Positions 28,114 to 37,375 of a stretch of 64,000 bases of DNA are shown piece by piece. Every line of letters starts with the position of its first letter. Position 1 is the first letter of the stretch. This DNA comes from Leptospira sp. WS58.C1. GTDB taxonomy: Bacteria; Spirochaetota; Leptospiria; Leptospirales; Leptospiraceae. The stretch spans positions 2,156,501 to 2,220,500 of the forward strand of contig NZ_CP162137.1 in the NCBI RefSeq assembly GCF_040833995.1, given 5' to 3'. Both the position numbers and the translations under genes were made by a program. The notes beneath the pieces are model-generated. The model worked only from the letters and a program-made list of their open reading frames with translations. It did not search any database and was not told the origin of the DNA.

Positions 28114-28309
28114 GAAATAATTCCTTACATTCTAAGATAAAGTTCTAGAAGGACTTGAAGCTTTTGAGCGAAAGCGTTTATAGCGACCCATAGGGAGCGT
28201 AAATAAACGCGTGCCGAGTCCATGGATGGACGAAGGCGCGAGAAAGACGCCGTGGAGCTTAGTCGAGCAGGATGCGAGACTGCGTAACGGCAAGACCTTC
28301 TAGGCCCAA
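28114..28309. repeat. Tandem structured repeat, copy 1 (196 bp)
   Basis: First of two nearly identical 196-base units. Within it, AGAAGGACTTG (28147) and CAAGACCTTCT (28291) form terminal inverted repeats that match the tRNA T-arm end. Inside are several hairpins: GCGTTTAT/ATAAACGC, GTCCAT/ATGGAC, GGCG/CGCC. Copy 1 has a mutated right end (GACCTTCTAGG). Confidence 0.85.
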
Positions 28310-28505
28310 GAAATAATTCCTTACATTCTAAGATAAAGTTCTAGAAGGACTTGAAGCTTTTGAGCGAGAGCGTTTATAGCGACCCATAGGGAGCGTAAAT
28401 AAACGCGTGCCGAGTCCATGGATGGACGAAGGCGCGAGAAAGACGCCGTGGAGCTTAGTCGAGCAGGATGCGAGACTGCGTAACGGCAAGTCCTTCTGGG
28501 CCCAA
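28310..28505. repeat. Tandem structured repeat, copy 2 (196 bp)
   Basis: Second unit, starting exactly 196 bases after the first with only a few changes (for example GAAAGCG to GAGAGCG). Its right end (28487-28505) restores the intact tRNA-like CAAGTCCTTCTGGGCCCAA. A short frame across it on the minus strand is considered chance. Confidence 0.85.
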
Positions 28506-28544
28506 ATTCCTTTCTTTTTAAAATCATACTTTTAAATCAAGCCC

Positions 28545-28590
28545 AGAAGGACTTGAAACTTTTGAGCGAGAGCGTTCACGCCCATCCGGA
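28545..28590. repeat. Truncated third copy of the structured repeat
   Basis: AGAAGGACTTG is followed by AAACTTTTGAGCGAGAGCG, the left end of the 196-bp unit, then similarity is lost. Just upstream, 28541-28555 is the reverse complement of the tRNA acceptor/T-arm end. Confidence 0.7.
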
Positions 28591-28837
28591 AATTTCGCCT
28601 GTAGGATCTTCGACGAGCTGATCGCCAACAAGACATAAACTGTTTAATGAGACAGAATAAGGTAAAGAAATCATAATATTATGTCTTTCGAATTGGTTTT
28701 TAGGCAAACTAGAGCGATTGGAAGAGAGTCTAAATTTTTCGGTTTTGCTTGCCCTCGAAACTGAGACCGGGTAAATTGTGTCATAATATACATATTAGCC
28801 AAAACTTTGACACAGTTTGCATTAGGAGAAACTCGGG
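28591..28837. other. Intergenic leader of the hybrid kinase gene
   Basis: No gene seen. Two inverted repeats stand out: AAGACATAA (28630) with TTATGTCTT (28679), and TGTGTCA (28777) with TGACACA (28808). The second lies just before the kinase ribosome site (AGGAG at 28824) and includes an AT-rich CATAATAT that could be a -10 region, so it may be an operator. Unproven. Confidence 0.35.
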
Positions 28838-30721
28838 ATGATCCAGACAGTAGAAAAAATTTTTAGAGAATACTTTCCCATCCCGGAAGAAAGAAAAAAA
28901 ACCATTCTTCTTGTCGAGGATGAGGCAATCATTGCGCTCTCCGAAACCCAAAGATTGAAAAAGAACGGATTCAGAGTAATCTCCGCCGGCACAGCTGAGG
29001 AAGCCGTTCAAATAGCGACTAACGATTATACGATCGACTTAGTTCTTATGGATATCGATCTCGGAAACGAGGAAGATGGAACGGATGCCGCGGTCCGTAT
29101 CTTAAAAACAAGGGATATCCCGATCGTATTTCTCTCCAGTCATACCGAACCGGAGATCGTTGAAAAAACGGAGAAAATCACTTCCTACGGTTACGTAGTT
29201 AAAAATTCCGGGGAAACGGTTCTCATTGCCTCCATCAAGATGGCATTCAAACTTTACGAATCTCATCTTCGGTTAAAAAGAAGTGAGGAATCCTTAAAAG
29301 AAAACCAAGAACTTTTAAAAGCAACCTTAAGGTCCATCGGAGACGGTGTCATCTCCACGGACGAATTGGGAAATATTACCGATATGAACTACGTTGCGGA
29401 AACTCTTACCGGCTGGTCCAGAGTGGAAGCGATCGGCGAGCCTATTGAAAGAGTTTTTAAGATCGTTAACGCTAAGACAAAAAGGAGAATGAGAAATTCC
29501 TTGGATGTTCTTACTCCGAAAGAAAAAAATATGGGCCTGGAAAACCAAGTATTACTTATTTCTAAATCTGGTTCCGAGCACCGGGTCGCAGAAAGTTCCG
29601 CTCCGATCCGTTCCGAAAAAGGTTATACGATAGGGTCCGTTTTAGTCTTTCGGGATATTTCCAAAGAATATACTTTGTTAGAGAACATTAAAGAAAGTGA
29701 ATCTAGATTTAAAACCGTCGCAAATGCCGCACCTGTAATGATCTGGGTTTCCGGTCTCGATAAAAAATGCAACTGGTTCAACCAAACCTGGCTGAACTTT
29801 ACCGGAAGGAGTATGGAGCAGGAGTTAGGGGACGGTTGGGCAGAAGGAGTTCATCCAAACGATTTGGAAGAATGTATCCAGATCTATTCCAGTCACTTCG
29901 ACGAGAGAGAACCTTTTAGTATGACTTACCGTTTAAAAAATAAAAACGGGGACTGGAGATGGGTCCAAGATAACGGGATCCCGATCACAAACGAATCCGG
30001 AATTTTTACGGGTTTTATCGGTTCTTGCGTGGATATCACTGAAGCGAAGGCCGCCATCGAGACTTTAGCGAAGGATCTTCATGAAAGGGATTATCTCTAT
30101 AAAGAACTTCAACATAGGGTCAAAAACAGCATGAGTATGATCAGCTCTATCGTGGAAATAGAAGCAGCAAGATCATCCGATCCTAAGCGGAAAAATACCT
30201 TGGAAAATTTGGTAAACCGGATCCATTCCGTCGGAAATTTATATGAGATGTTGTATACTTCCGACAATTCTCATTCCGTTCGTCTGGATCGTTATATCCA
30301 AAAGATCACAGAAAATCTATTGAATGCTTTCCAAGAAAAAACAAGCGGGATCTCTCTTCAACTAGACCTGGACGATCTGGAAATTGACGTAAAAAGTGCG
30401 ATCCCTCTCGGACTTATCTTGAATGAACTCGTCACGAATATTTTTAAATACGCATTCCCTAAAAAACAGGAGGGAAAAATTTCCATTCGACTTTTTAAAG
30501 AAAATTCTTGGGTGAACCTTATCGTCTCGGACAATGGCGTCCCGTTCCCGGAAGGATTCCGAACCGATTATTCTCCGGGACTCGGACTACAACTTGTGAA
30601 TATGTTAGTCGATCAGTTGAAAGGAAACATTCACTGGAAATTGAATGGGGAGAAGGAAGTTTCGATCCGCTTCTGTAACAAACAAGAACATTCGGATCAA
30701 TTTTCGTTCACAAAATCTTAG
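28838..30721 (+). CDS. Receiver-PAS-PAS-HisKA_2 sensor histidine kinase
   Basis: 627 residues, no membrane segments. The N-terminal receiver (about 22-140) has LLVEDEA, LMDIDLGNEEDG (phospho-Asp), FLSSHTE and YVVKNSG. Two PAS domains follow (about 155-275 and 285-405; the second ends in a PAC-like GSCVDITEAK). The dimerisation/phospho-His segment is KELQHRVKNSMSMISSI, the HisKA_2 type with His before RVKN. The HATPase has LNELVTNIFKYAF and SDNGVPFPEGF with SPGLGLQLV. It is probably a cytoplasmic redox- or ligand-sensing kinase taking phosphate input through its own receiver. No regulator gene follows. Confidence 0.9.
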   Translation: MIQTVEKIFREYFPIPEERKKTILLVEDEAIIALSETQRLKKNGFRVISAGTAEEAVQIATNDYTIDLVLMDIDLGNEEDGTDAAVRILKTRDIPIVFLSSHTEPEIVEKTEKITSYGYVVKNSGETVLIASIKMAFKLYESHLRLKRSEESLKENQELLKATLRSIGDGVISTDELGNITDMNYVAETLTGWSRVEAIGEPIERVFKIVNAKTKRRMRNSLDVLTPKEKNMGLENQVLLISKSGSEHRVAESSAPIRSEKGYTIGSVLVFRDISKEYTLLENIKESESRFKTVANAAPVMIWVSGLDKKCNWFNQTWLNFTGRSMEQELGDGWAEGVHPNDLEECIQIYSSHFDEREPFSMTYRLKNKNGDWRWVQDNGIPITNESGIFTGFIGSCVDITEAKAAIETLAKDLHERDYLYKELQHRVKNSMSMISSIVEIEAARSSDPKRKNTLENLVNRIHSVGNLYEMLYTSDNSHSVRLDRYIQKITENLLNAFQEKTSGISLQLDLDDLEIDVKSAIPLGLILNELVTNIFKYAFPKKQEGKISIRLFKENSWVNLIVSDNGVPFPEGFRTDYSPGLGLQLVNMLVDQLKGNIHWKLNGEKEVSIRFCNKQEHSDQFSFTKS

Positions 30722-30810
30722 AAATTTCTTCCAAATTTTTCTAAATTTCGGGCCAAAATTAGCCAGAATTCCAGATTGCCAGCCTATAGGGCGAAATGGA
30801 AACTTAATCT

Positions 30811-32688
30811 ATGGACCAGACCCTAGCCCGAAAGGTCAACCCTAAGCCCCGGAGGAAAGGGGGCGCTTATGCAGTAGGAGCGGAAGATATTTATATCTTT
30901 CCGCTTTCCGAAAGTACGAACTTATTTCTCCAGAAAGTTTGGAATGCATTCGTAAACAAGATGGTCTCCATGACCCTTCCAAACGGAAAACCGGTATTCC
31001 AATATTCCGTTTTCGAAGCAATCCAAGATAAAAACCTAAAGATCGTAGCATCCGCCACTCATTTTAGAATGAAGCAGGTAACGGATAGGATCGGCCTTCA
31101 GAGTATCGAGGATTTCATCCGTAACACGATCCCGATCTCTATACAAGATCCTGGAAATCTTTCCGCCAAATATTTGAGAGAAGCGATCCTTTCCGTGGAA
31201 AAAAAAGCGAGGCCGGAAGTTTATTTCCATAGCTTGGACGATGAAAGGGTCCATCCCAACTTAAAGCAGCTTCTTACCAAAACGATGAATTACGCCGCAG
31301 GGATTCCTTTATTCGTAAAAGGTTCTCCTATAGGTATGTTATGGGGCATCCGTAGGGACAATATGAGTCCCGAACAAGAGGAAGAAGTACGACAACAATT
31401 GTATAGCTTGTACGACGTAGTGGACTTTGTGATCTCCAAGGAAATGGGCCTAAAAGGAGATCCTTACTACGCGCGTAAGAATATCGAAAAGTCGGATCTT
31501 CATTCTAGAGCAAAACATCTATTTTATACCAGAGGTTTCGGTCAAGACGAGCCAGTTACCACCATCGTATTCGATTCTCATACCTACCAAAGATCCTATC
31601 GATTGGACGCAAGTTTTCTCATTCCTTCCGGCGATGGATATTCGGTTAGCTTAAAACGTTTTGAACCTAAGGAAAGGAATGATACCGGTAAGAACCTTCT
31701 TCTGATCCCCGGCTTTTTTTGCAGAAGGTCCGTAATGGACAAAGTAGCTAGAGAGTTATCCCTCCGCCATGGGTATAGGGTTTTTTCTATGGACATGAGG
31801 GGAAGATCCAGAAGGACCTTACCACTTTTCGGAATACGAGAAGGCTGGACCGTGGACGATTTTATCCAAGAAGATTTTCCGGCGGTTCTCAACTGGATCA
31901 AAGAGAATTTTCCGAACGAACAGCTGGTAGTTGTCGGCCACAGTATGGGGGGAATGATCCCCCGCTTTTATTGCTCAGCCTATGATGAGATCGTAAAAAG
32001 AAAAACGAATCCTCTTGTTCCACTCACTCGTCCGGATGAATTGATCTCCGGGATCGTTTCCATCACCTCTCCGAATTTTGTGAGACTGCAGGCACAAATT
32101 CCGGGTCTAGACATTCTAAAGATGGGACTAAAATTAGTTCCTTCTAAAACGATCTCCGATTTTCTTTTTGACCTGACTTCTTTTTCTTTGCAGACTACCC
32201 TTCCCACAGTCGATCTGAATAAATTTTTCAAATTTCTTCTGGGACTACATTCTTCTTTGAGAGCTGTATCTTTCGATCTACATGCGAAAGTTGTAAATCT
32301 TAGAGACTTCGTGGGTTATAAACAGATCTCTCCTCCAGAATGGTATTTTCTGATCGAAGATATTTTTTGTGAAGAGTCTACAAAAGTAGTTCTTCAATTT
32401 TTAAGATCTCAATTGAGTCAGGATAGATCCTTTCTTTCCTATGACGGAACTTTGGATTATACCGCGCTCCAAAAAAATCTGCAGATCCCACTTTTTTCCG
32501 TCTTAGGTTCCGTGGACAAAGTGGTTCCAAGCGAGACGATCGAGAACGATCTTGCTGCGCTTCCTCATAAAAAAAATAAGATTCTTTCGTACGAACAGGG
32601 TCACTTAGGTATCGTTTTCCACATGCCGGTCGTAAAGGAAATGTGCTCCGAAATCGACTCCTGGATCAAAGGATTGGACTCGACTTGA
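30811..32688 (+). CDS. Alpha/beta hydrolase with N-terminal GAF-like domain
   Basis: 625 residues. The N-terminal 200 residues (IYIFPLSESTNLFLQKVW, GIPLFVKGSPIGMLWGIRR) look like a GAF-type sensor, including the strand pattern of GAF domains. The second half is an alpha/beta hydrolase: oxyanion-region LLIPGFFCRR, nucleophile elbow VVGHSMGGMIPRF, probable acid in LGSVDKVVP and His in YEQGHLGIVFH. Cytoplasmic; the substrate could be an ester or lipid. The sensor-hydrolase arrangement is not common. It follows the kinase gene by 89 bases in the same direction. Confidence 0.75.
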   Translation: MDQTLARKVNPKPRRKGGAYAVGAEDIYIFPLSESTNLFLQKVWNAFVNKMVSMTLPNGKPVFQYSVFEAIQDKNLKIVASATHFRMKQVTDRIGLQSIEDFIRNTIPISIQDPGNLSAKYLREAILSVEKKARPEVYFHSLDDERVHPNLKQLLTKTMNYAAGIPLFVKGSPIGMLWGIRRDNMSPEQEEEVRQQLYSLYDVVDFVISKEMGLKGDPYYARKNIEKSDLHSRAKHLFYTRGFGQDEPVTTIVFDSHTYQRSYRLDASFLIPSGDGYSVSLKRFEPKERNDTGKNLLLIPGFFCRRSVMDKVARELSLRHGYRVFSMDMRGRSRRTLPLFGIREGWTVDDFIQEDFPAVLNWIKENFPNEQLVVVGHSMGGMIPRFYCSAYDEIVKRKTNPLVPLTRPDELISGIVSITSPNFVRLQAQIPGLDILKMGLKLVPSKTISDFLFDLTSFSLQTTLPTVDLNKFFKFLLGLHSSLRAVSFDLHAKVVNLRDFVGYKQISPPEWYFLIEDIFCEESTKVVLQFLRSQLSQDRSFLSYDGTLDYTALQKNLQIPLFSVLGSVDKVVPSETIENDLAALPHKKNKILSYEQGHLGIVFHMPVVKEMCSEIDSWIKGLDST

Positions 32689-32748
32689 TCCCCAGGTTTA
32701 GAACGCTTGACATTTCGGGAAACGAAAGATAGGTTCAAATACTAGGAA

Positions 32749-33324
32749 ATGGATCTTTTGGAAGCGACCATATATAATATCTCTCTCACGAATGTGGGCT
32801 TTGCCGTATTTTTGAAGGCAAAGGATGATTCGGATCAGAGGGTCGTTCCGATTTTTATCGGTCCTCTGGAAACACATTCCATCACCTCGGTTTTAGAAGG
32901 TACCAAACCGCCAAGACCGATGACCCACGATCTGATGACCATTCTACTCACCACTCTGGGAGTGCAGATCGTAAAGATCGCGATCGAAGAGATCATAGAC
33001 AATACTTTCTACGCAAAAATCACCTTACGGAAAGACGAGGAGTTGATCGTGCTCGACGCAAGGCCCAGTGATTCCATTGCATTGGCACTTCGCGCAAACG
33101 CTCCTATATATCTGGCAAAAAAAGTGATAGAGGAAGCGGGAATCGTGATGAAGGACGACGAGATCCCTGGAGAAACAATCGGAAAAGAAAAAATTTCCCA
33201 GTTGCCCAAGTCTCAGTTAGAGATCCTACAGGATTCCCTGGATAATGCTCTAAAAGCGGAAGATTATGAGACGGCGGCAAAGATCCGGGACCAGATCCGA
33301 AAACTTCTGGAAAATCCCTCCTAA
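32749..33324 (+). CDS. Bifunctional nuclease family protein with UVR motif
   Basis: 191 residues. The BFN (DUF151) domain covers about 1-135: VFLKAKDDSDQRVVPIFIGPLE, RPMTHDLMTILLTTLGV and LDARPSDSIALALRANAPIY are its signatures. Members have been reported with DNase and RNase activity. The C-terminus has a UVR-type helical pair (LQDSLDNALKAEDYETAAKIRDQI), the UvrB-UvrC interaction motif, which may bind a repair or Clp-like partner. Cytoplasmic; single gene. Confidence 0.85.
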   Translation: MDLLEATIYNISLTNVGFAVFLKAKDDSDQRVVPIFIGPLETHSITSVLEGTKPPRPMTHDLMTILLTTLGVQIVKIAIEEIIDNTFYAKITLRKDEELIVLDARPSDSIALALRANAPIYLAKKVIEEAGIVMKDDEIPGETIGKEKISQLPKSQLEILQDSLDNALKAEDYETAAKIRDQIRKLLENPS

Positions 33325-33421
33325 ATTCTTTTCAATTCCGTAAAAAATCGGATTTTTCCCCCGAACATACTGGACCTACTTCCTTTCCTTCTGTATCCTT
33401 GGTTCCCTCGGAGTAACAATC

Positions 33422-33775
33422 ATGGAAAAATCTCTAATGGACATCCTAAACGCCGGAATCGCATTATTTCAATCCGGAGAAGATAAACTAAAACAAAGCC
33501 TTTCCGATCTGGACCATGCCTACCAGGATATGAAAAGTAAGGGAGCCCAGAATCAATCGGAACAAGCGAATCGACTTAGGGACCTGATCCAAAAGACGGT
33601 TATGGACGCTCAGGACAAGTTATCGAATGCTAACGAAAGTTCTAAGGCGGTGATCAATCAGCTTAAAGAGAATTTCGAAAAAATTTCGACACAAATTGAC
33701 GAGGCACTTCCGGAAGAATTTAAAGCCAAGGCCAAGTCCGCGATAGAAGAGCTGAAAAAGCTTACTAAAAAATAA
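33422..33775 (+). CDS. Phasin-like helical protein
   Basis: 117 residues, nearly all amphipathic helix: it starts MEKSLMDILNAGIALFQSGEDKL and ends with a Lys-rich SAIEELKKLTKK. The pattern fits phasin-related proteins (polyhydroxyalkanoate granule-associated type), in which the N-terminal helix is hydrophobic on one face. No PHA synthase lies in the window, so a granule role is inference; a general coiled-coil protein is the alternative. CGGAG stands upstream of the ATG. Confidence 0.6.
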   Translation: MEKSLMDILNAGIALFQSGEDKLKQSLSDLDHAYQDMKSKGAQNQSEQANRLRDLIQKTVMDAQDKLSNANESSKAVINQLKENFEKISTQIDEALPEEFKAKAKSAIEELKKLTKK

Positions 33776-33869
33776 AATTCGGAAAACTTGATAAAAGTCC
33801 TAGCTTAGAAAAATTCGGGACAAACAAACCGGGTCCCGGATACTAGGCCTGATCTTATTCAGGCCGCTC

Positions 33870-35189
33870 ATGATGAGGAAACAATCCTTCATATTAATAC
33901 TTACAGTCTTCATTGACATGATGGGATTTTCCCTCATCTTCCCTATTTTTCCGGAAACATTAAATCATTTCTTAGCCCAGGCTGGAGATCCCGTTTTGGA
34001 TCTTTTGGCCGGTTGGACATCGCGCATTTTGGATGGAAGAACAAGCGACTGGAAACTTTTCGTGGCTCTATTCGGCGGGATCGTCGCCAGCTTATACTCT
34101 ATCCTGCAATTTTTATTCTCTCCTATCTGGGGAAAACTTTCCGACGCTACCGGCAGACGACCGGTTCTAGTTTTTACATGCACCGGTAGTTTTTTAGGAT
34201 ACTTGGTCTGGTTATTTTCCGGAAGTTTTTCCTTATTCGTTCTCTCTAGAGTAATTACGGGTCTTATGGGAGGAAATGTGTCTGTCGCGACTGCAGCGAT
34301 GGCGGACTCCACATCGGAACAAGATCGCACCAAAGGAATGGGAATGATAGGCGCCGGGATCGGTCTTGGATTTATCGCAGGCCCTTCTATCGGTGGAATT
34401 TTGGCTCATACGGATCCTTCAACCATTCTTCCTTTTTTACCTTTGGGTAAGATGACGATCTTTCCTTCCGTCGCATTGATGGCCACTGCGGCTTCCTTCG
34501 TTAATTTACTCCTAATTCTTTTCAGATTCAGAGAAACTCTTCCTCATCATTTACGTAAAAAATCGGAAGGGAGGTTACATCCTGCTTTAGGAGTTTTTGA
34601 CCTAGGTTCCAAAGAGATCATGTATTTAGGATTTTTAAATTTGTATTTTCTTCTCTTCTTCTCCGGGTTCGAATTCTCTTTGAACTTTTACTTGGATCAG
34701 TTCTTAGGATATAAACCTGTAAGTATCGGTTACACTTTCGTTTATATAGGACTCATCATAGTGTTCGTACAAGGAGGGATTATCCGTAGGATCAGCGGAA
34801 AGGTCCCGGAAAAAAAAGTGGGGCTTCTCGCTTCCGTATTTTTGATATTAGGATTTTCTTTTTTATATTTTTCCAGCACATCTGTCATCGCTTCCGACCG
34901 ATCTACATTCTTACTATTCGTATCTTTGACATTCTTGGCATTGGGAAGCGCTTTCTTAAATCCTACCGTATCTTCTATGGTGTCCTTATTTTCCTCTCCG
35001 AGTGAGCAGGGAAAAAATCTGGGGATATTAAGAAGTTTAGGATCTTTCGGACGAGGGATCTCGCCTATTTTGTTCAGCGTGGTGTATTCCCAAAAAGGAC
35101 CACAGACTTCTTTCTTAGTATCAGGGATCTTGAGTTTTCTTTTTTTAGGCTTGTTTCTATTTGTAAAACAGCCGCCTTCTAAAAATTAA
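33870..35189 (+). CDS. Major facilitator superfamily transporter, TetA/multidrug type
   Basis: 439 residues with twelve membrane helices. Loop 2-3 has the MFS motif GKLSDATGRRPVL; helix 5 has GMGMIGAGIGLGFIAGPSIGG, the antiporter motif C that marks drug:proton exporters. A central loop contains KKSEGRLHPALGVFD. It would export a drug-like or metabolic compound using the proton gradient; the substrate is unknown. Convergent with the ACT-domain gene. Confidence 0.85.
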   Translation: MMRKQSFILILTVFIDMMGFSLIFPIFPETLNHFLAQAGDPVLDLLAGWTSRILDGRTSDWKLFVALFGGIVASLYSILQFLFSPIWGKLSDATGRRPVLVFTCTGSFLGYLVWLFSGSFSLFVLSRVITGLMGGNVSVATAAMADSTSEQDRTKGMGMIGAGIGLGFIAGPSIGGILAHTDPSTILPFLPLGKMTIFPSVALMATAASFVNLLLILFRFRETLPHHLRKKSEGRLHPALGVFDLGSKEIMYLGFLNLYFLLFFSGFEFSLNFYLDQFLGYKPVSIGYTFVYIGLIIVFVQGGIIRRISGKVPEKKVGLLASVFLILGFSFLYFSSTSVIASDRSTFLLFVSLTFLALGSAFLNPTVSSMVSLFSSPSEQGKNLGILRSLGSFGRGISPILFSVVYSQKGPQTSFLVSGILSFLFLGLFLFVKQPPSKN

Positions 35190-35231
35190 AAAAGAATAAG
35201 TTATACGACGATCGCCGATGTATTCGCGGCT

Positions 35232-35840
35232 TTAAAGAACTGCGTTTAAAGCTTCTTTTAATCTATGGAAATGAAGTTTTTCGTCCAGCTTGGATCCATT
35301 CTCCAATCTGAGTAAGAATGTATCTCGAACTTGACCGGAATCCGTTACCGCTTTAAAGGAAAGAATATCAACTCCGAATAAGAACAGGATCTGAGAGATT
35401 TCGAATAGGATTCCTGGTCTATCTTCCATCCGAAGATCCATTACCGTTGAATCGCTTATCTCCGAATTGAATAGGAAAATTTCCGGAGTATTCTCCACTT
35501 TGGCCCTTAAACTTTCCATCTTTTCAGGATGATTCGCCAAATAGTTCATTACGGACATTCCGCCGTAAAACAACTCATGCAGATCCGCATGGATCGCATT
35601 TAGATGTTCGTCCGTCATAGGAGAAAAATCTATTCGTTTTACGATGAATATATCCTGGATATAACCGTCCATAGAAGTTTCTGCAATCGCTTCTTCTATA
35701 TTCCACCCGTGGACGTATAGAACTGCCGTTACCCTATAAATAATCCCTATTTCGTTTTTGGAAATATTGACCTTTAGGGCATAGGCATCGCCCCTAGGAA
35801 TGCAAGAGAGATGTAGAGGTTTTCCTGGAGTAGTGATCAT
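35232..35840 (-). CDS. Double ACT-domain protein, GlnD-like
   Basis: 202 residues with two ACT folds. The first (about 20-80) has ALKVNISKNEIGIIYRVTAVLYVHGWNI, the second (about 130-200) DLRMEDRPGILFEISQILFLFGVDILSF. This is the pattern of the C-terminal regulatory part of PII uridylyltransferase GlnD, where ACT domains sense glutamine. No nucleotidyltransferase or HD domain is present, so it should be a stand-alone amino-acid sensor. A perfect inverted repeat lies about 60 bases upstream of the ATG. Confidence 0.75.
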   Translation of the reverse strand: MITTPGKPLHLSCIPRGDAYALKVNISKNEIGIIYRVTAVLYVHGWNIEEAIAETSMDGYIQDIFIVKRIDFSPMTDEHLNAIHADLHELFYGGMSVMNYLANHPEKMESLRAKVENTPEIFLFNSEISDSTVMDLRMEDRPGILFEISQILFLFGVDILSFKAVTDSGQVRDTFLLRLENGSKLDEKLHFHRLKEALNAVL

Positions 35841-35898
35841 CGGATACCTTTGATGCTAAATGCTGAATTCCTGAACATTCTATCCTATGGATTCCAGA

Positions 35899-35929
35899 CT
35901 TTTGCATTCTATTAAAATTAGTGCAAAAG
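35899..35929. promoter_or_regulatory. Inverted repeat upstream of the ACT-protein gene
   Basis: Perfect 8-base arms CTTTTGCA and TGCAAAAG around an AT-rich 15-base centre, 60-90 bases before the ATG on the minus strand. It could be an operator. The arms are short and the spacing long; regulator unknown. Confidence 0.35.
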
Positions 35930-36120
35930 GCGTGCCTTTTTTGTATTTCTCCGAATAAAATAAGAGAATTTTAATGCCGAGTTCCCTGGGCTTTGAAAAA
36001 TTTTAACGGCACCACTGCGTTCTTGAAACCACGATTCGGCAATTTTACTAGCCCGACTCCTAAAAGCGGCCTTTCCGGAGACTTATACTCGCTTGCGCTC
36101 ATGAAGCCGTCACTCGATGG

Positions 36121-37341
36121 CTATAAAGCGAATTTTACACCTAGGTTCGCCGAGTATATCTTATCGTCCGTGGCCATTGCTTCTGCCAATACCTTGAACA
36201 TGAATATATTCAATTCAAAACCACCGACAAAATAGTTCATTTGGGTCCTTACATCAGCGGATCCGCTAGTTCTTAAGGATAATGTACCGCTTGCGTTCCC
36301 ATTCATCTGTTGGATAATTTCCGGAGGAAGACCGGAAGCGTTCGGGTCTAGGGCCAAATACAGAGGACCGCTTACCCCTAAGTTCAATTTTGTATAACCG
36401 GTATTATTCGAGATACCGGCTCCCGCAAACAAGGTTAAGAAATAGAATAGCCTAACACCGGTTCTAATATCCACCGGAACGGATTGGACCTTCGATTGAT
36501 AAGCGAAGTTGACATCCGCATCCCATCTACCGGTGGCAGGACCGAACTCAACTTTGACCGCATCGGATCCGCTTGGATGATAATTCATATTGATCTCTTC
36601 CCATTTTCTGTGGAAGCCGATCCCTAAACTAACTCCCGTAAATCCGAAGAAGTCCAGTTTGGTATATCTTTCTCTTGCGATCTGAAATCTAACAGTCATT
36701 CCGAAACTGTTCACATTTCCGGACATGGATAGATCCTTGGAAGTCGAGTCACTTAAGGATTTAATATCACCGTTGGAAATATTCCCTTGGAAACCGTGTG
36801 CATAAATATTGATCCTATGAAGGAAGGATCTGCCCGAATTTTTATTCTTTTCATCAGGATCAGCCTGATCCGCAGGTCCCTGACCGAGTAACCATCCCAA
36901 GTTCACACCCGCCATCGCTCCCGGGTTGATCGAAGCTCCTACATTCGGGAATTTAGGAATCGAAATATCGCTGTATTGGATATTAATATCGTCCTTTTGG
37001 ACTCCGGCAACTCCAAGGCCCGCTCCCACTTGAAAACGGTTAATAGTTCCGGGTCCCATCATGGAAGAGTTGATATTGGCCAGAACGGATGCGTCCGCCA
37101 TGGATTTAGTGAGTTCGTTCAGATATTCCTTGCGGATCGTTTCTTCCAAACCGTTGAACTGAGCCGCGGTGGAAGCAGGAATTAGATCACAAACATTGTT
37201 TCCGGAAGCGGGAGGAATACATGTTACCTGAGCTTCTGCGGAGGAAACCGGGATAAAATATACGGAAGAAGATAAGATTAGGAAAGCGGCATATCGAATA
37301 CACCGCCCAATTTTACTCTCTATAGGAGCCATTCGATCCAT
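36121..37341 (-). CDS. Outer-membrane protein, Lsa36-like
   Basis: 406 residues with a cleavable signal peptide (hydrophobic AAFLILSSSVYFIPVSSAEA, cleaved before QVTC). The mature protein is rich in Gly, Asn and Ser with amphipathic strands (INRFQVGAGLGVAG, FFGFTGVSLGIGFHRKW, VPVDIRTGVRLFYFLTLFAGAGIS) and a final YSANLGVKFAL strand typical of barrels. It resembles the Leptospira Lsa36 surface family as I remember it. A cysteine shortly after the cleavage site and CDLIP are notable; lipidation is not obvious. Single gene, minus strand. Confidence 0.6.
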   Translation of the reverse strand: MDRMAPIESKIGRCIRYAAFLILSSSVYFIPVSSAEAQVTCIPPASGNNVCDLIPASTAAQFNGLEETIRKEYLNELTKSMADASVLANINSSMMGPGTINRFQVGAGLGVAGVQKDDINIQYSDISIPKFPNVGASINPGAMAGVNLGWLLGQGPADQADPDEKNKNSGRSFLHRINIYAHGFQGNISNGDIKSLSDSTSKDLSMSGNVNSFGMTVRFQIARERYTKLDFFGFTGVSLGIGFHRKWEEINMNYHPSGSDAVKVEFGPATGRWDADVNFAYQSKVQSVPVDIRTGVRLFYFLTLFAGAGISNNTGYTKLNLGVSGPLYLALDPNASGLPPEIIQQMNGNASGTLSLRTSGSADVRTQMNYFVGGFELNIFMFKVLAEAMATDDKIYSANLGVKFAL

Positions 37342-37375
37342 TGTACCCTTGGACGACGGCTATTTCGAGATTATT

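Noticed and set aside
28321..28527. 68-residue minus-strand frame inside the 196-bp repeat
   Set aside because: It spans repeat copy 2 and ends in the tRNA-like segment; composition follows the hairpins and not codon use.
35993..36235. 80-residue plus-strand frame overlapping the end of the Lsa36-like gene
   Set aside because: It runs into the antisense of a well-supported gene, has no ribosome site and no recognisable domain; a chance frame.
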